Source: Hyaloperonospora brassicae (Eukaryota; Oomycota; Peronosporomycetes; Peronosporales; Peronosporaceae). Taken from it: a DNA stretch of 64,000 bases. The stretch is taken from NCBI GenBank assembly GCA_947650285.1, contig CANTFL010000770.1, forward strand, positions 1 through 64,000, read 5' to 3'. Below are positions 48,244 through 61,400 of the stretch, one piece after another (positions within the stretch are counted from its first letter, which is position 1; each line of letters opens with the position of its first letter). The notes beneath the pieces are model-generated. The model did no database searches. It worked only from the letters and a program-made list of their open reading frames with translations, and was not told the DNA's origin. A program made the translations under genes and the position numbers.

Positions 48244-50481
48244 ATGTTGAACTCATACAGGTTGAACTCGTATCGGTCTTCGCCGTCGAGGTCTAACCCG
48301 TCGAGATCGAATTCATATGTATTTGGCCCATCGAGGTGTAAATCGTATCGGTTTCACTCAGCTAGGTCCAATTCGTCGAGCTTCAGACTTGTCGAGGTCA
48401 AACAAGTATGTGTCTTACTCGTCGAGGTATGAACCGTTGATGTTGAGACTTGTGCAGGTCGAAATCGTGTAGATTCAACTCGTCAATGTTTAACTCATAC
48501 AGGTTGAACTCGTATTGGTCTTCGCCGTCGAGGTCTAACCCGCCGAGATCGAATTCATATGTGTTTGGCCCATCGAGGTGTAAATCGTATCGGTTTCACT
48601 CAACTAGGTCCAATATGTCGAGCTTCAGACTTGTCAAGGTCAAACTAGTATGTGTCTTACTCGCCGAGGTCACACCCGTCGAGATTCAATTGGTATGGGT
48701 TTGGCTCATCGAGATTCGAATTGTATAGGCTATGCTCGTATGGATTCAATTCGTCGAGCTTCAGACCAGTCGAGGTCACACTTGTACGGGTCTTACTCGT
48801 CGAGGTCGGATCCGTTGATGATGAGACTCGTGCAGGTCGAAATCGTGTAGATTCAACTCGTCAATGTTGAACTCATACAGGTTGAACTCGTATCGGTCTT
48901 CGCCGTCGAGGTCTAACCCGCCGAGATTGAATTCATATGTATTTGGCCCATCGAGGTGTAAATCGTATCGGTTTCACTCAGCTAGGTCCAATTCGTCGAG
49001 CTTCAGACTTGTCGAGGTCAAACAAGTATGTGTCTTACTCGTCGAGGTATGAACCGTTGATGTTGAGACTCGTGCAGGTCGAAATCGTGTAGATTCAACT
49101 CGTCAATGTATAACTCATACAGGTTGAACTCGTATCGGTCTTCGCCGTCGAGGTCTAACCCGCCGAGATCGAATTCATATGTATTTGGCCCATCGAGGTG
49201 TAAATCGTATCGGTTTCACTCAACTAGGTCCAATATGTCGAGCTTCAGACTTGTCAAGGTCAAACTAGTATGTGTCTTACTCGCTGAGGTCACACCCGTC
49301 GAGATTCAATTGGTATGGGTTTGGACCATCGAGATTCGAATTGTATAAGCTAAGCTCGTAAAGATCCAATTCGTCGAGATGTAGACTTGTCGAGGTCACA
49401 CTTGTACGGGTCTTACTCGTCGAGGTCGGATCCGTTGATGTTGAGACTTGTGCAGGTCGAAATCGTGTAGATTCAACTCGTCAATGTATAACTCATACAG
49501 GTTGAACTTGTATCGGTCTTCGCCGTCGAGGTCTAACCCGTCGAGATCGAATTCATATGTATTTGGCCCATCGAGGTGTAAATCGTATCGGTTTCACTCA
49601 GCTAGGTCCAATATGTCGAGCTTCAGACTTGTCAAGGTCAAACTAGTATGTGTCTTACTCGCCGAGGTCACACCCGTCGAGATTCAATTGGTATGGGTTT
49701 GGCTCATCGAGATTCGAATTGTATAGGCTATGCTCGTATGGATCCAATTCGTCGAGATGTAGACTTGTCGAGGTCACACTAGTACGTGTCTTACTCGTCG
49801 AGGTCGGATCCGTTGATGATGAGACTCGTGCAGGTCGAAATCGTGTAGATTCAACTCATCAATGTTTAACTCATACAGGTTGAACTCGTATCGGTCTTCG
49901 CCGTCGAGGTCTAACCCTCCGAGATCGAATTCATATGTATTTGGCCCATCGAGGTGTAAATCGTATCGGTTTCACTCAGCTAGGTCCAATTCGTCGAGCT
50001 TCAGACTTGTCGAGGTCAAACTAGTATGTGTCTTACTCGTCGAGGTATGAACCGTTGATGTTGAGACTCGTGCAGGTCGAAATCGTGTAGATTCAACTCA
50101 TCAATGTTTTACTCATACAGGTTGAGCTAGTATCGGTCTTCGCCGTCGAGGTGTAACCCGTCGAGATCGATATCATATGTATTTGGCCCATTGAAGTGTA
50201 AATCGTATCGGTTTCACTCAGCTAGGTCCAATATGTCGAGCTTCAGACTTGTCAAGGTCAAACTAGTATGTGTCTTACTCGCCGAGGTCACACCCGTCGA
50301 GATTCAATTGGTATGGGTTTGGCCCATCGAGATTCGAATTGTATAGGCTAAGCTCGTATAGATCCAATTCGTCGAGATGTAGACTTGTCGAGGTCACACT
50401 TGTACGGGTCTTACTCGTCGAGGTCGGATCCGTTGATGTTGAGACTTGTGCAGGTCGAAATCGTGTAGATTCAACTCGTCA

Positions 50482-51827
50482 ATGTATAACTCATACAGGT
50501 TGAACTTGTATCGGTCTTCGCCGTCGAGGTCTAACCCGTCGAGATCGAATTCATATGTATTTGGCCCATCGAGGTGTAAATCGTATCGGTTTCACTCAGC
50601 TAGGTCCAGTATGTCGAGCTTCAGACTTGTCAAGGTCAAACAAGTATGTGTCTTACTCGTCGAGGTATGAACCGTTGATGTTGAGACTTGTGCAGGTCGA
50701 AACTGTGTAGATTCAACTCGTCAATGTACAACTCATACAGGCTGAGCTAGTATCGGTCTTCGCCGTCGAGGTCTAACCCGCCGAGATTGAATTCATATGT
50801 ATTTGGCCCATCGAGGTGTAAATCGTATCGGTTTCACTCAGCTAGGTCCAATTCGTCGAGCTTCAGACTTGTCAAGGTCAAACTAGTACGTGTCTTACTT
50901 GTCGAGGTCGGATCCGTTGATGATGAGACTCGTGCAGGTCGAAATCGTGTAGATTCAACTCGTCAATGTTTAACTCATACAGGTTGAACTCGTATCGGTC
51001 TTCGCCGTCGAGGTCTAACCCGCCGAGATCGAATTCATATGTATTTGGCCCATCGAGGTGTAAATCGTATCGGTTTCACTCAGCTAGGTCCAATTCGTCG
51101 AGCTTCAGACCTGTCAAGGTCAAACTAGTAGGTGTCTTACTCGCCGAGGTCACACCCGTCGAGATTCAATTGGTATAGGTTTGGACCATCGAGATTCGAA
51201 TTGTATAGGCTATGCTCGTATGGATCCAATTCGTCGAGATGGAGACTTGTCGAGGTCAAACTTGTACGGGTCTCACTCGTCGAGGTCGGATCCGTTGATG
51301 ATGAGACTCGTGCAGGTCGAAATCGTGTAGATTCAACTCGTCAATGTATAACTCATGCAGGTTGAGCTCGTATCGGTCTTCGCCGTCGAGGTCTAACCCG
51401 TCGAGAGTGAATTCGTATGTATTTGGCCCATCGAGGTGTAAATCGTATCGGTTTCACTCAGCTAGGTCCAATTCGTCGAGCTTCAGACTTGTCGAGGTCA
51501 AACAAGTATGTGTCTTACTCGTCGAGGTATGAACCGTTGATGATGAGACTCGTGCAGGTCGAAATAGTGTAGATTCAACTCGTCAATGTATAACTCCAAC
51601 AGGTTGAACTCGTATTGGTCTTCGCCGTCGAGGTCTAACCCGCCGAGATCGAATTCATATGTATTTGGCCCATCGAGGTGTAAATCGTATCGGTTTCACT
51701 CAGCTAGGTCCAATTCGTCGAGCTTCAGACTTGTCAAGGTCAAACAAGTATGTGTCTTACTCGTCGAGGTCGGATCCGTTGATGATGAGACTCGTGCAGG
51801 TCGAAATCGTGTAGATTCAACTCGTCA
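50482..51827 (+). repeat. Block repeated 10.9 kb downstream at 61370-62715
   Basis: The unit order S-S-L-S-S (50482, 50724, 50966, 51344, 51586) recurs at 61370, 61612, 61854, 62232 and 62474, shifted by exactly 10888 bp. By eye I find about five substitutions in 1346 bp, for example gaacttgtatc against gaactcgtatc, and gagagtgaattcg against gagattgaattcg. Rare markers such as ctcatgcaggttgagctcg, gagatggagac and taactccaacagg are shared. The match ends sharply after unit 51586. Confidence 0.88.
50724..50965 (+). repeat. S unit with L-type tail and private markers
   Basis: It carries the rare caatgtacaactcatac, caggctgagctag, tagtacgtgtcttacttg and an L tail (cgaggtcggatcc). The same combination occurs at 61612, and an intermediate form (caatgttcaactc, caggttgagctag) at 59268. 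These markers link the 50-52 kb and 59-62 kb parts of the array. Confidence 0.88.
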
Positions 51828-52205
51828 ATGTTTAACTCATACAGGTTAAACTCGTATCGATCTTCGCCGTCGAGGTCTAACTCGTCGAGATTGAATTCAT
51901 ATGTGTTTGGCCCATCGAGGTGTAAATCGTATCGGTTTCACTCAGCTAGGTCCAATTCGTCGAGCTTCGGACCTGTCATGGTCAAACTAGTAGGTGTCTT
52001 ACTCGCCGAGGTCACACCCGTCGAGATTCAATTGGTATAGGTTTGGACCATCGAGATTCGAATTGTATAGGCTATGCTCGTATGGATCCAATTCGTCGAG
52101 ATGTAGACTTGTCGAGGTCAAACTTGTACGGGTCTCACTCGTCGAGGTCGGATCCGTTGATGATGAGACTCGTGCAGGTCGAAATCGTGTAGATTCAACT
52201 CGTCA

Positions 52206-52583
52206 ATGTTTAACTCATACAGGTTGAACTCGTATCGATCTTCGCCGTCGAGGTCTAACTCGTCGAGATTGAATTCATATGTGTTTGGCCCATCGAGGTG
52301 TAAATCGTATCGGTTTCACTCAGCTAGGTCCAATTCGTCGAGCTTCAGACTTGTCAAGGTCAAACTAGTATGTGTCTTACTCGCCGAGGTCACACCCGTC
52401 GAGATTCAATTGGTATGTATTTGGCCCATCGAGATTCGAATTGTATAGGCTAAGCTCGTATGGATTCAATTCGTCGAGCTTCAGACTTGTCGAGGTCAAA
52501 CTTGTACGGGTCTTACTCGTCGAGGTATGAACCGTTGATGATGAGACTCGTGCAGGTCGAAATAGTGTAGATTCAACTCGTCA
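52206..52583 (+). repeat. L unit with S-type tail
   Basis: Copy B ends cttgtacgggtcttactcg and continues as cgaggtatgaaccg, the S tail, rather than cgaggtcggatccg. The same recombinant is present at 54066 as its 1860-bp duplicate. The L units at 6639 and 7985 have the same type of junction but belong to a different L subtype. Confidence 0.88.
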
Positions 52584-55500
52584 ATGTTTAACTCATACAG
52601 GTTGAACTCGTATCGGTCTTCGCCGTCGAGGTCTAACCCGTCGAGAGTGAATTCGTATGTATTTGGCCCATCGAGGTGTAAATCGTATCGGTTTCACTCA
52701 GCTAGGTCCAATATGTCGAGCTTCAGACTTGTCGAGGTCAAACAAGTATGTGTCTTACTCGTCGAGGTATGAACCGTTGATGATGAGACTCGTGCAGGTC
52801 GAAATAGTGTAGATTCAACTCGTCAATGTATAACTCATACAGGTTGAACTCGTATTGGTCTTCGCCGTCGAGGTCTAACCCGCCGAGATCGAATTCATAT
52901 GTATTTGGCCCATCGAGATGTAAATCGTATCGGTTTCACTCAGCTAGGTCCAATATGTCCAGCTTCAGACTTCTCAAGGTCAAACTAGTATGTGTCTTAC
53001 TCACCGAGGTCACACCCGTCTAGATTCAATTGGTATAGGTTTGGACCATCGATATTCGAATTGTATAGGCTATGCTCAAATGGATCCAATTCGTCGAGAT
53101 GTAGACTTGTCAAGGTCAAACTTGTACGGGTCTCACTCGTCGAGGTCGGATCCGTTGATGATGAGACTCGTGCAGGTCGAAATCGTGTAGATTCAACTCG
53201 TCAATGTTTAACTCATACAGGTTAAACTCGTATCGGTCTTCGCCGTCGAGGTCTAACCCGTCGAGAGTGAATTCATATGTATTTGGCCCATCGAGGTGTA
53301 AATCGTATCGGTTTCACTCAGCTAGGTCCAATATGTCGAGCTTCAGACTTGTCGAGGTCAAACAAGTATGTGTCTTACTCGTCGAGGTATGAACCGTTGA
53401 TGATGAGACTCGTGCAGGTCGAAATCGTGCAGATTCAACTCGTCAATGTTTAACTCATACAGGTTGAACTCGTATCGATCTTCGCCGTCGAGGTCTAACC
53501 CGCAGAGATCGGATTCATATGTATTTGTCCCATCGAGGTGTAAATCGTATCGGTTTCACTCAGCTAGGTCCAATTCGTCGAGCTTCAGACTTGTCTAGGT
53601 CAAACTAGTATGTGTCTTACTCGCCGAGGTCACACCCGTCGAGATTCAATTGGTATAGGTTTGGACCATCGAGATTAGAATTGTATAGGCTATGCTCGTA
53701 TGGATCCAATTCGTCGAGCTTCAGACTTGTCGAGGTCAAACTTGTACGGGTCTTACTCGTCGAGGTCGGATCCGTTGATGATGAGACTCGTGCAGGTCGA
53801 AATAGTGTAGATTCAACTCGTCAATGTTTAACTCATACAGGTTGAACTCGTATCGGTCTTCGCCGTCGAGGTCTAACCCGCCGAGATCGAATTCATATGT
53901 ATTTGGCCCATCGAGGTGTAAATCGTATCGGTTTCACTCAGCTAGGTCCAATTCGTCGAGCTTCAGACTTGTCAAGGTCAAACAAGTATGTGTCTTACTC
54001 GTCGAGGTATGAACCGTTGATGATGAGACTCGTGCAGGTCGAAATCGTGTAGATTCAACTCGTCAATGTATAACTCATACAGGTTGAACTCGTATCGATC
54101 TTCGCCGTCGAGGTCTAACCCGTCGAGATTGAATTCATATGTGTTTGGCCCATCGAGGTGTAAATCGTATCGGTTTCACTCAGCTAGGTCCAATTCGTCG
54201 AGCTTCAGACTTGTCAAGGTCAAACTAGTATGTGTCTTACTCGCCGAGGTCACACCCGTCGAGATTCAATTGGTATGTATTTGGCCCATCGAGATTCGAA
54301 TTGTATAGGCTAAGCTCGTATGGATTCAATTCGTCGAGCTTCAGACTTGTCGAGGTCAAACTTGTACGGGTCTTACTCGTCGAGGTATGAACCGTTGATG
54401 ATGAGACTCGTGCAGGTCGAAATAGTGTAGATTCAACTCGTCAATGTTTAACTCATACAGGTTGAACTCGTATCGGTCTTCGCCGTCGAGGTCTAACCCG
54501 TCGAGAGTGAATTCGTATGTATTTGGCCCATCGAGGTGTAAATCGTATCGGTTTCACTCAGCTAGGTCCAATATGTCGAGCTTCAGACTTGTCGAGGTCA
54601 AACAAGTATGTGTCTTACTCGTCGAGGTATGAACCGTTGATGATGAGACTCGTGCAGGTCGAAATAGTGTAGATTCAACTCGTCAATGTATAACTCATAC
54701 AGGTTGAACTCGTATTGGTCTTCGCCGTCGAGGTCTAACCCGCCGAGATCGAATTCATATGTATTTGGCCCATCGAGATGTAAATCGTATCGGTTTCACT
54801 CAGCTAGGTCCAATATGTCCAGCTTCAGACTTCTCAAGGTCAAACTAGTATGTGTCTTACTCACCGAGGTCACACCCGTCTAGATTCAATTGGTATAGGT
54901 TTGGACCATCGATATTCGAATTGTATAGGCTATGCTCAAATGGATCCAATTCGTCGAGATGTAGACTTGTCGAGGTCAAACTTGTACGGGTCTCACTCGT
55001 CGAGGTCGGATCCGTTGATGATGAGACTCGTGCAGGTCGAAATCGTGTAGATTCAACTCGTCAATGTTTAACTCATACAGGTTAAACTCGTATCGGTCTT
55101 CGCCGTCGAGGTCTAACCCGTCGAGAGTGAATTCATATGTATTTGGCCCATCGAGGTGTAAATCGTATCGGTTTCACTCAGCTAGGTCCAATATGTCGAG
55201 CTTCAGACTTGTCGAGGTCAAACAAGTATGTGTCTTACTCGTCGAGGTATGAACCGTTGATGATGAGACTCGTGCAGGTCGAAATCGTGCAGATTCAACT
55301 CGTCAATGTTTAACTCATACAGGTTGAACTCGTATCGATCTTCGCCGTCGAGGTCTAACCCGCAGAGATCGGATTCATATGTATTTGTCCCATCGAGGTG
55401 TAAATCGTATCGGTTTCACTCAGCTAGGTCCAATTCGTCGAGCTTCAGACTTGTCTAGGTCAAACTAGTATGTGTCTTACTCGCCGAGGTCACACCCGTC

Positions 55501-55980
55501 GAGATTCAATTGGTATAGGTTTGGACCATCGAGATTAGAATTGTATAGGCTATGCTCGTATGGATCCAATTCGTCGAGCTTCAGACTTGTCGAGGTCAAA
55601 CTTGTACGGGTCTTACTCGTCGAGGTCGGATCCGTTGATGATGAGACTCGTGCAGGTCAAAATAGTGTAGATTCAACTCGTCAATGTTTAACTCATACAG
55701 GTTGAACTCGTATCGGTCTTCGCCGTCGAGGTCTAACCCGCCGAGATCGAATTCATATGTATTTGGCCCATCGAGGTGTAAATCGTATCGGTTTCACTCA
55801 GCTAGGTCCAATTCGTCGAGCTTCAGACTTGTCAAGGTCAAACAAGTATGTGTCTTACTCGTCGAGGTATGAACCGTTGATGATGAGACTCGTGCAGGTC
55901 GAAATCGTGTAGATTCAACTCGTCAATGTATAACTCATACAGGTTGAACTCGTATCGATCTTCGCCGTCGAGGTCTAACC
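52261..55980 (+). repeat. 1860-bp tandem duplication, two differences between copies
   Basis: 52261-54120 and 54121-55980 are adjacent and, compared line by line, differ only at about 53112 against 54972 (caaggtc/cgaggtc) and about 55659 (caggtcga became caggtcaa). Each copy spans three L-S dimers. Rare internal variants (catcgagatgtaaatc, tatgtccagcttc, cttctcaagg, gatattcgaattg, gctcaaatgg, gagattagaattg) occur once per copy. Identity drops on both sides, so these are the actual duplication limits. Confidence 0.93.
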
Positions 55981-58405
55981 CGCCGAGATCGGATTCATAT
56001 GTATTTGTCCCATCGAGGTGTAAATCGTATCGGTTTCACTCAGCTAGGTCCAATTCGTCGAGCTTCAGACTTGTCAAGGTCAAACTAGTATGTGTCTTAC
56101 TCGCCGAGGTCACACCCGTCGAGATTCAATTGGTATAGGTTTGGACCATCGAGATTAGAATTGTATAGGCTATGCTCGTATGGATCCAATTCGTCGAGCT
56201 TCAGACTTGTCGAGGTCAAACTTGTACGGGTCTTACTCGTCGAGGTCGGATCCGTTGATGATGAGACTCGTGCAGGTCGAAATAGTGTAGATTCAACTCG
56301 TCAATGTTTAACTCATACAGGTTGAACTCGTATCGGTCTTCGCCGTCGAGGTCTAACCCGCCGAGATCGAATTCATATGTATTTGGCCCATCGAGGTGTA
56401 AATCGTATCGGTTTCACTCAGCTAGGTCCAATTCGTCGAGCTTCAGACTTGTCAAGGTCAAACAAGTATGTGTCTTACTCGTCGAGGTATGAACCGTTGA
56501 TGATGAGACTCGTGCAGGTCGAAATCGTGTAGATTCAACTCGTCAATGTATAACTCATACAGGTTGAACTCGTATCGATCTTCGCCGTCGAGGTCTAACT
56601 CGTCGAGATTGAATTCATATGTGTTTGGCCCATCGAGGTGTAAATCGTATCGGTTTCACTCAGCTAGGTCCAATTCGTCGAGCTTCGGACCTGTCATGGT
56701 CAAACTAGTAGGTGTCTTACTCGCCGAGGTCACACCCGTCGAGATTCAATTGGTATAGGTTTGGACCATCGAGATTCGAATTGTATAGGCTATGCTCGTA
56801 TGGATCCAATTCGTCGAGATGTAGACTTGTCGAGGTCAAACTTGTACGGGTCTCACTCGTCGAGGTCGGATCCGTTGATGATGAGACTCGTGCAGGTCGA
56901 AATCGTGTAGATTCAACTCGTCAATGTTTAACTCATACAGGTTGAACTCGTATCGATCTTCGCCGTCGAGGTCTAACTCGTCGAGATTGAATTCATATGT
57001 GTTTGGCCCATCGAGGTGTAAATCGTATCGGTTTCACTCAGCTAGGTCCAATTCGTCGAGCTTCAGACTTGTCAAGGTCAAACAAGTATGTGTCTTACTC
57101 GTCGAGGTATGAACCGTTGATGTTGAGACTTGTGCAGGTCGAAATCGTGTAGATTCAACTCGTCAATGTATAACTCATACAGGTTGAACTCGTATTGGTC
57201 TTCGCCGTCGAGGTCTAACCCGCCGAGATCGAATTCATATGTATTTGGCCCATCGAGGTGTAAATCGTATCGGTTTCACTCAGCTAGGTCCAATTCGTCG
57301 AGCTTCAGACTTGTCAAGGTCAAACTAGTATGTGTCTTACTCGCCGAGGTCACACCCGTCGAGATTCAATTGGTATGGGTTTGGCCCATCGAGATTCGAA
57401 TTGTATAGGCTAAGCTCGTATGGATTCAATTCGTCGAGCTTCAGACTTGTCGAGGTCAAACTTGTACGGGTCTTACTCGTCGAGGTCGGATCCGTTGATG
57501 ATGAGACTCGTGCAGGTCGAAATAGTGTAGATTCAACTCGTCAATGTTTAACTCATACAGGTTGAACTCGTATCGGTCTTCGCCGTCGAGGTCTAACCCG
57601 TCGAGAGTGAATTCATATGTATTTGGCCCATCGAGGTGTAAATCGTATCGGTTTCACTCAGCTAGGTCCAATATGTCGAGCTTCAGACTTGTCGAGGTCA
57701 AACAAGTATGTGTCTTACTCGTCGAGGTATGAACCGTTGATGATGAGACTCGTGCAGGTCGAAATCGTGTAGATTCAACTCGTCAATGTATAACTCATAC
57801 AGGTTGAACTCGTATTGGTCTTCGCCGTCGAGGTCTAACCCGCCGAGATCGAATTCATATGTATTTGGCCCATCGAGGTGTAAATCGTATCGGTTTCACT
57901 CAGCTAGGTCCAATATGTCCGGCTTCAGACTTGTCAAGGTCAAACTAGTATGTGTCTTACTCGCCGAGGTCACACCCGTCTAGATTCAATTGGTATAGGT
58001 TTGGACCATCGATATTCGAATTGTATAGGCTATGCTCAAATGGATCCAATTCGTCGAGATGTAGACTTGTCGAGGTCAAACTTGTACGGGTCTCACTCGT
58101 CGAGGTCGGATCCGTTGATGATGAGACTCGTGCAGGTCGAAATCGTGCAGATTCAACTCGTCAATGTTTAACTCATACAGGTTAAACTCGTATCGATCTT
58201 CGCCGTCGAGGTCTAACCCGCCGAGATCGAATTCATATGTATTTGGCCCATCGAGGTGTAAATCGTATCGGTTTCACTCAGCTAGGTCCAATTCGTCGAG
58301 CTTCAGACTTGTCAAGGTCAAACAAGTATGTGTCTTACTCGTCGAGGTATGAACCGTTGATGATGAGACTCGTGCAGGTCGAAATCGTGTAGATTCAACT
58401 CGTCA

Positions 58406-61400
58406 ATGTATAACTCATACAGGTTGAACTCGTATTGGTCTTCGCCGTCGAGGTCTAACCCGCCGAGATCGAATTCATATGTATTTGGCCCATCGAGGTG
58501 TAAATCGTATCGGTTTCACTCAGCTAGGTCCAATATGTCCGGCTTCAGACTTGTCAAGGTCAAACTAGTATGTGTCTTACTCACCGAGGTCACACCCGTC
58601 GAGATTCAATTGGTATAGGTTTGGACCATCGATATTCGAATTGTATAGGCTATGCTCAAATGGATCCAATTCGTCGAGATGTAGACTTGTCGAGGTCAAA
58701 CTTGTACGGGTCTCACTCGTCGAGGTCGGATCCGTTGATGATGAGACTCGTGCAGGTCGAAATCGTGCAGATTCAACTCGTCAATGTTTAACTCATACAG
58801 GTTAAACTCGTATCGATCTTCGCCGTCGAGGTCTAACCCGTCGAGATCGGATTCATATGTATTTGGCCCATCGAGGTGTAAATCGTATCGGTTTCACTCA
58901 GCTAGGTCCAATTCGTCGAGCTTCAGACTTGTCAAGGTCAAACAAGTATGTGTCTTACTCGTCGAGGTATGAACCGTTGATGTTGAGACTCGTGCAGGTC
59001 GAAATCGTGTAGATTCAACTCGTCAATGTATAACTCATACAGGTTGAACTCGTATCGGTCTTCGCCGTCGAGGTCTAACCCGTCGAGATCGAATTCATAT
59101 GTATTTGGCCCATCGAGGTGTAAATCGTATCGGTTTCACTCAGCTAGGTCCAGTATGTCGAGCTTCAGACTTGTCAAGGTCAAACAAGTATGTGTCTTAC
59201 TCGTCGAGGTATGAACCGTTGATGTTGAGACTTGTGCAGGTCGAAACCGTGTAGATTCAACTCGTCAATGTTCAACTCATACAGGTTGAGCTAGTATCGG
59301 TCTTCGCCGTCGAGGTCTAACCCGCCGAGATTGAATTCATATGTATTTGGCCCATCGAGGTGTAAATCGTATCGGTTTCACTCAGCTAGGTCCAATTCGT
59401 CGAGCTTCAGACTTGTCAAGGTCAAACTAGTACGTGTCTTACTTGTCGAGGTCGGATCCGTTGATGATGAGACTCGTGCAGGTCGAAATCGTGTAGATTC
59501 AACTCGTCAATGTTTAACTCATACAGGTTGAACTCGTATTGGTCTTCGCCGTCGAGGTCTAACCCGCCGAGATCGAATTCATATGTATTTGGCCCATCGA
59601 GGTGTAAATCGTATCGGTTTCACTCAGCTAGGTCCAATTCGTCGAGCTTCAGACCTGTCAAGGTCAAACTAGTAGGTGTCTTACTCGCCGAGGTCACACC
59701 CGTCGAGATTCAATTGGTATGGGTTTGGCCCATCGAGATTCGAATTGTATAGGCTAAGCTCGTATGGATTCAATTCGTCGAGCTTCAGACTTGTCGAGGT
59801 CAAACTTGTACGGGTCTTACTCGTCGAGGTCGGATCCGTTGATGATGAGACTCGTGCAGGTCGAAATAGTGTAGATTCAACTCGTCAATGTTTAACTCAT
59901 ACAGGTTGAACTCGTATCGGTCTTCGCCGTCGAGGTCTAACCCGTCGAGAGTGAATTCATATGTATTTGGCCCATCGAGGTGTAAATCGTATCGGTTTCA
60001 CTCAGCTAGGTCCAATATGTCGAGCTTCAGACTTGTCAAGGTCAAACTAGTATGTGTCTTACTCGTCGAGGTATGATCCGTTGATGATGAGACTCGTGCA
60101 GGTCGAAATCGTGTAGATTCAACTCGTCAATGTTTAACTCATACAGGTTGAACTCGTATTGGTCTTCGCCGTCGAGGTCTAACCCGCCGAGATCGAATTC
60201 ATATGTATTTGGCCCATCGAGGTGTAAATCGTATCGGTTTCACTCAGCTAGGTCCAATTCGTCGAGCTTCAGACCTGTCAAGGTCAAACTAGTAGGTGTC
60301 TTACTCGCCGAGGTCACACCCGTCGAGATTCAATTGGTATGGGTTTGGCCCATCGAGATTCGAATTGTATAGGCTAAGCCCGTATGGATTCAATTCGTCG
60401 AGCTTCAGACTTGTCGAGGTCAAACTTGTACGGGTCTTACTCGTCGAGGTCGGATCCGTTGATGATGAGACTCGTGCAGGTCGAAATAGTGTAGATTCAA
60501 CTCGTCAATGTTTAACTCATACAGGTTGAACTCGTATCGGTCTTCGCCGTCGAGGTCTAACCCGTCGAGAGTGAATTCATATGTATTTGGCCCATCGAGG
60601 TGTAAATCGTATCGGTTTCACTCAGCTAGGTCCAATATGTCGAGCTTCAGACTTGTCGAGGTCAAACAAGTATGTGTCTTACTCGTCGAGGTATGAACCG
60701 TTGATGATGAGACTCGTGCAGGTCGAAATCGTGTAGATTCAACTCGTCAATGTATAACTCATACAGGTTGAACTCGTATTGGTCTTCGCCGTCGAGGTCT
60801 AACCCGCCGAGATCGAATTCATATGTATTTGGCCCATCGAGGTGTAAATCGTATCGGTTTCACTCAGCTAGGTCCAATATGTCCGGCTTCAGACTTGTCT
60901 AGGTCAAACTAGTATGTGTCTTACTCACCGAGGTCACACCCGTCGAGATTCAATTGGTATAGGTTTGGACCATCGATATTCGAATTGTATAGGCTATGCT
61001 TAAATGGATCCAATTCGTCGAGATGTAGACTTGTCGAGGTCAAACTTGTACGGGTCTCACTCGTCGAGGTCGGATCCGTTGATGATGAGACTCGTGCAGG
61101 TCGAAATCGTGTAGATTCAACTCGTCAATGTTTAACTCATACAGGTTAAACTCGTATCGATCTTCGCCGTCGAGGTCTAACCCGTCGAGATCGGATTCAT
61201 ATGTATTTGGCCCATCGAGGTGTAAATCGTATCGGTTTCACTCAGCTAGGTCCAATTCGTCGAGCTTCAGACTTGTCAAGGTCAAACAAGTATGTGTCTT
61301 ACTCGTCGAGGTATGAACCGTTGATGTTGAGACTCGTGCAGGTCGAAATCGTGTAGATTCAACTCGTCAATGTATAACTCATACAGGTTGAACTCGTATC

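Larger units (their letters stand above)
42586..52205 (+). repeat. Array segment E: heterogeneous, 12 L and 21 S units
   Basis: This stretch has the most private variants in the window: tccaatatgtcgagc, cgtcaatgttttactc, gagctagtatcgg or gagctattatcgg, gtctaggtcaaag, cagacctgtcaagg, cccgccgag or cccgcagag, cagaccagtcgagg and gttgaactc. It also holds a 29-bp deletion (unit 43206), two 15-bp insertions (44660, 46021) and a one-base insertion (43661). L units are at 42586, 43661, 44040, 44917, 46520, 47866, 48486, 49106, 49484, 50104, 50966 and 51828. Confidence 0.95.
51828..57132 (+). repeat. 4718-bp spaced pair of distinctive L units
   Basis: L51828 and L56546 share gaggtctaactcgtcgag, catatgtgtttggccc, gagcttcggacctg and gtcatggtcaaac, and both are followed by a unit (52206, 56924) with taactcgtcgagattg and gtgtttgg. 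Those two followers are L and S respectively, so the copies part company within them. The interval between the pair contains the 1860-bp duplication. Confidence 0.82.
52206..59025 (+). repeat. Array segment F: eleven L-S dimers of 620 bp
   Basis: L and S alternate strictly: L at 52206, 52826, 53446, 54066, 54686, 55306, 55926, 56546, 57166, 57786 and 58406, each followed 378 bp later by an S. No indels occur in 6820 bp. L units are mostly the ggtataggtttggacc / aggctatgctc subtype; those at 52206, 54066 and 57166 have gtatgtatttggccc or gtatgggtttggccc. S units carry gagagtgaattc or cccgccgagatcg. Confidence 0.96.
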
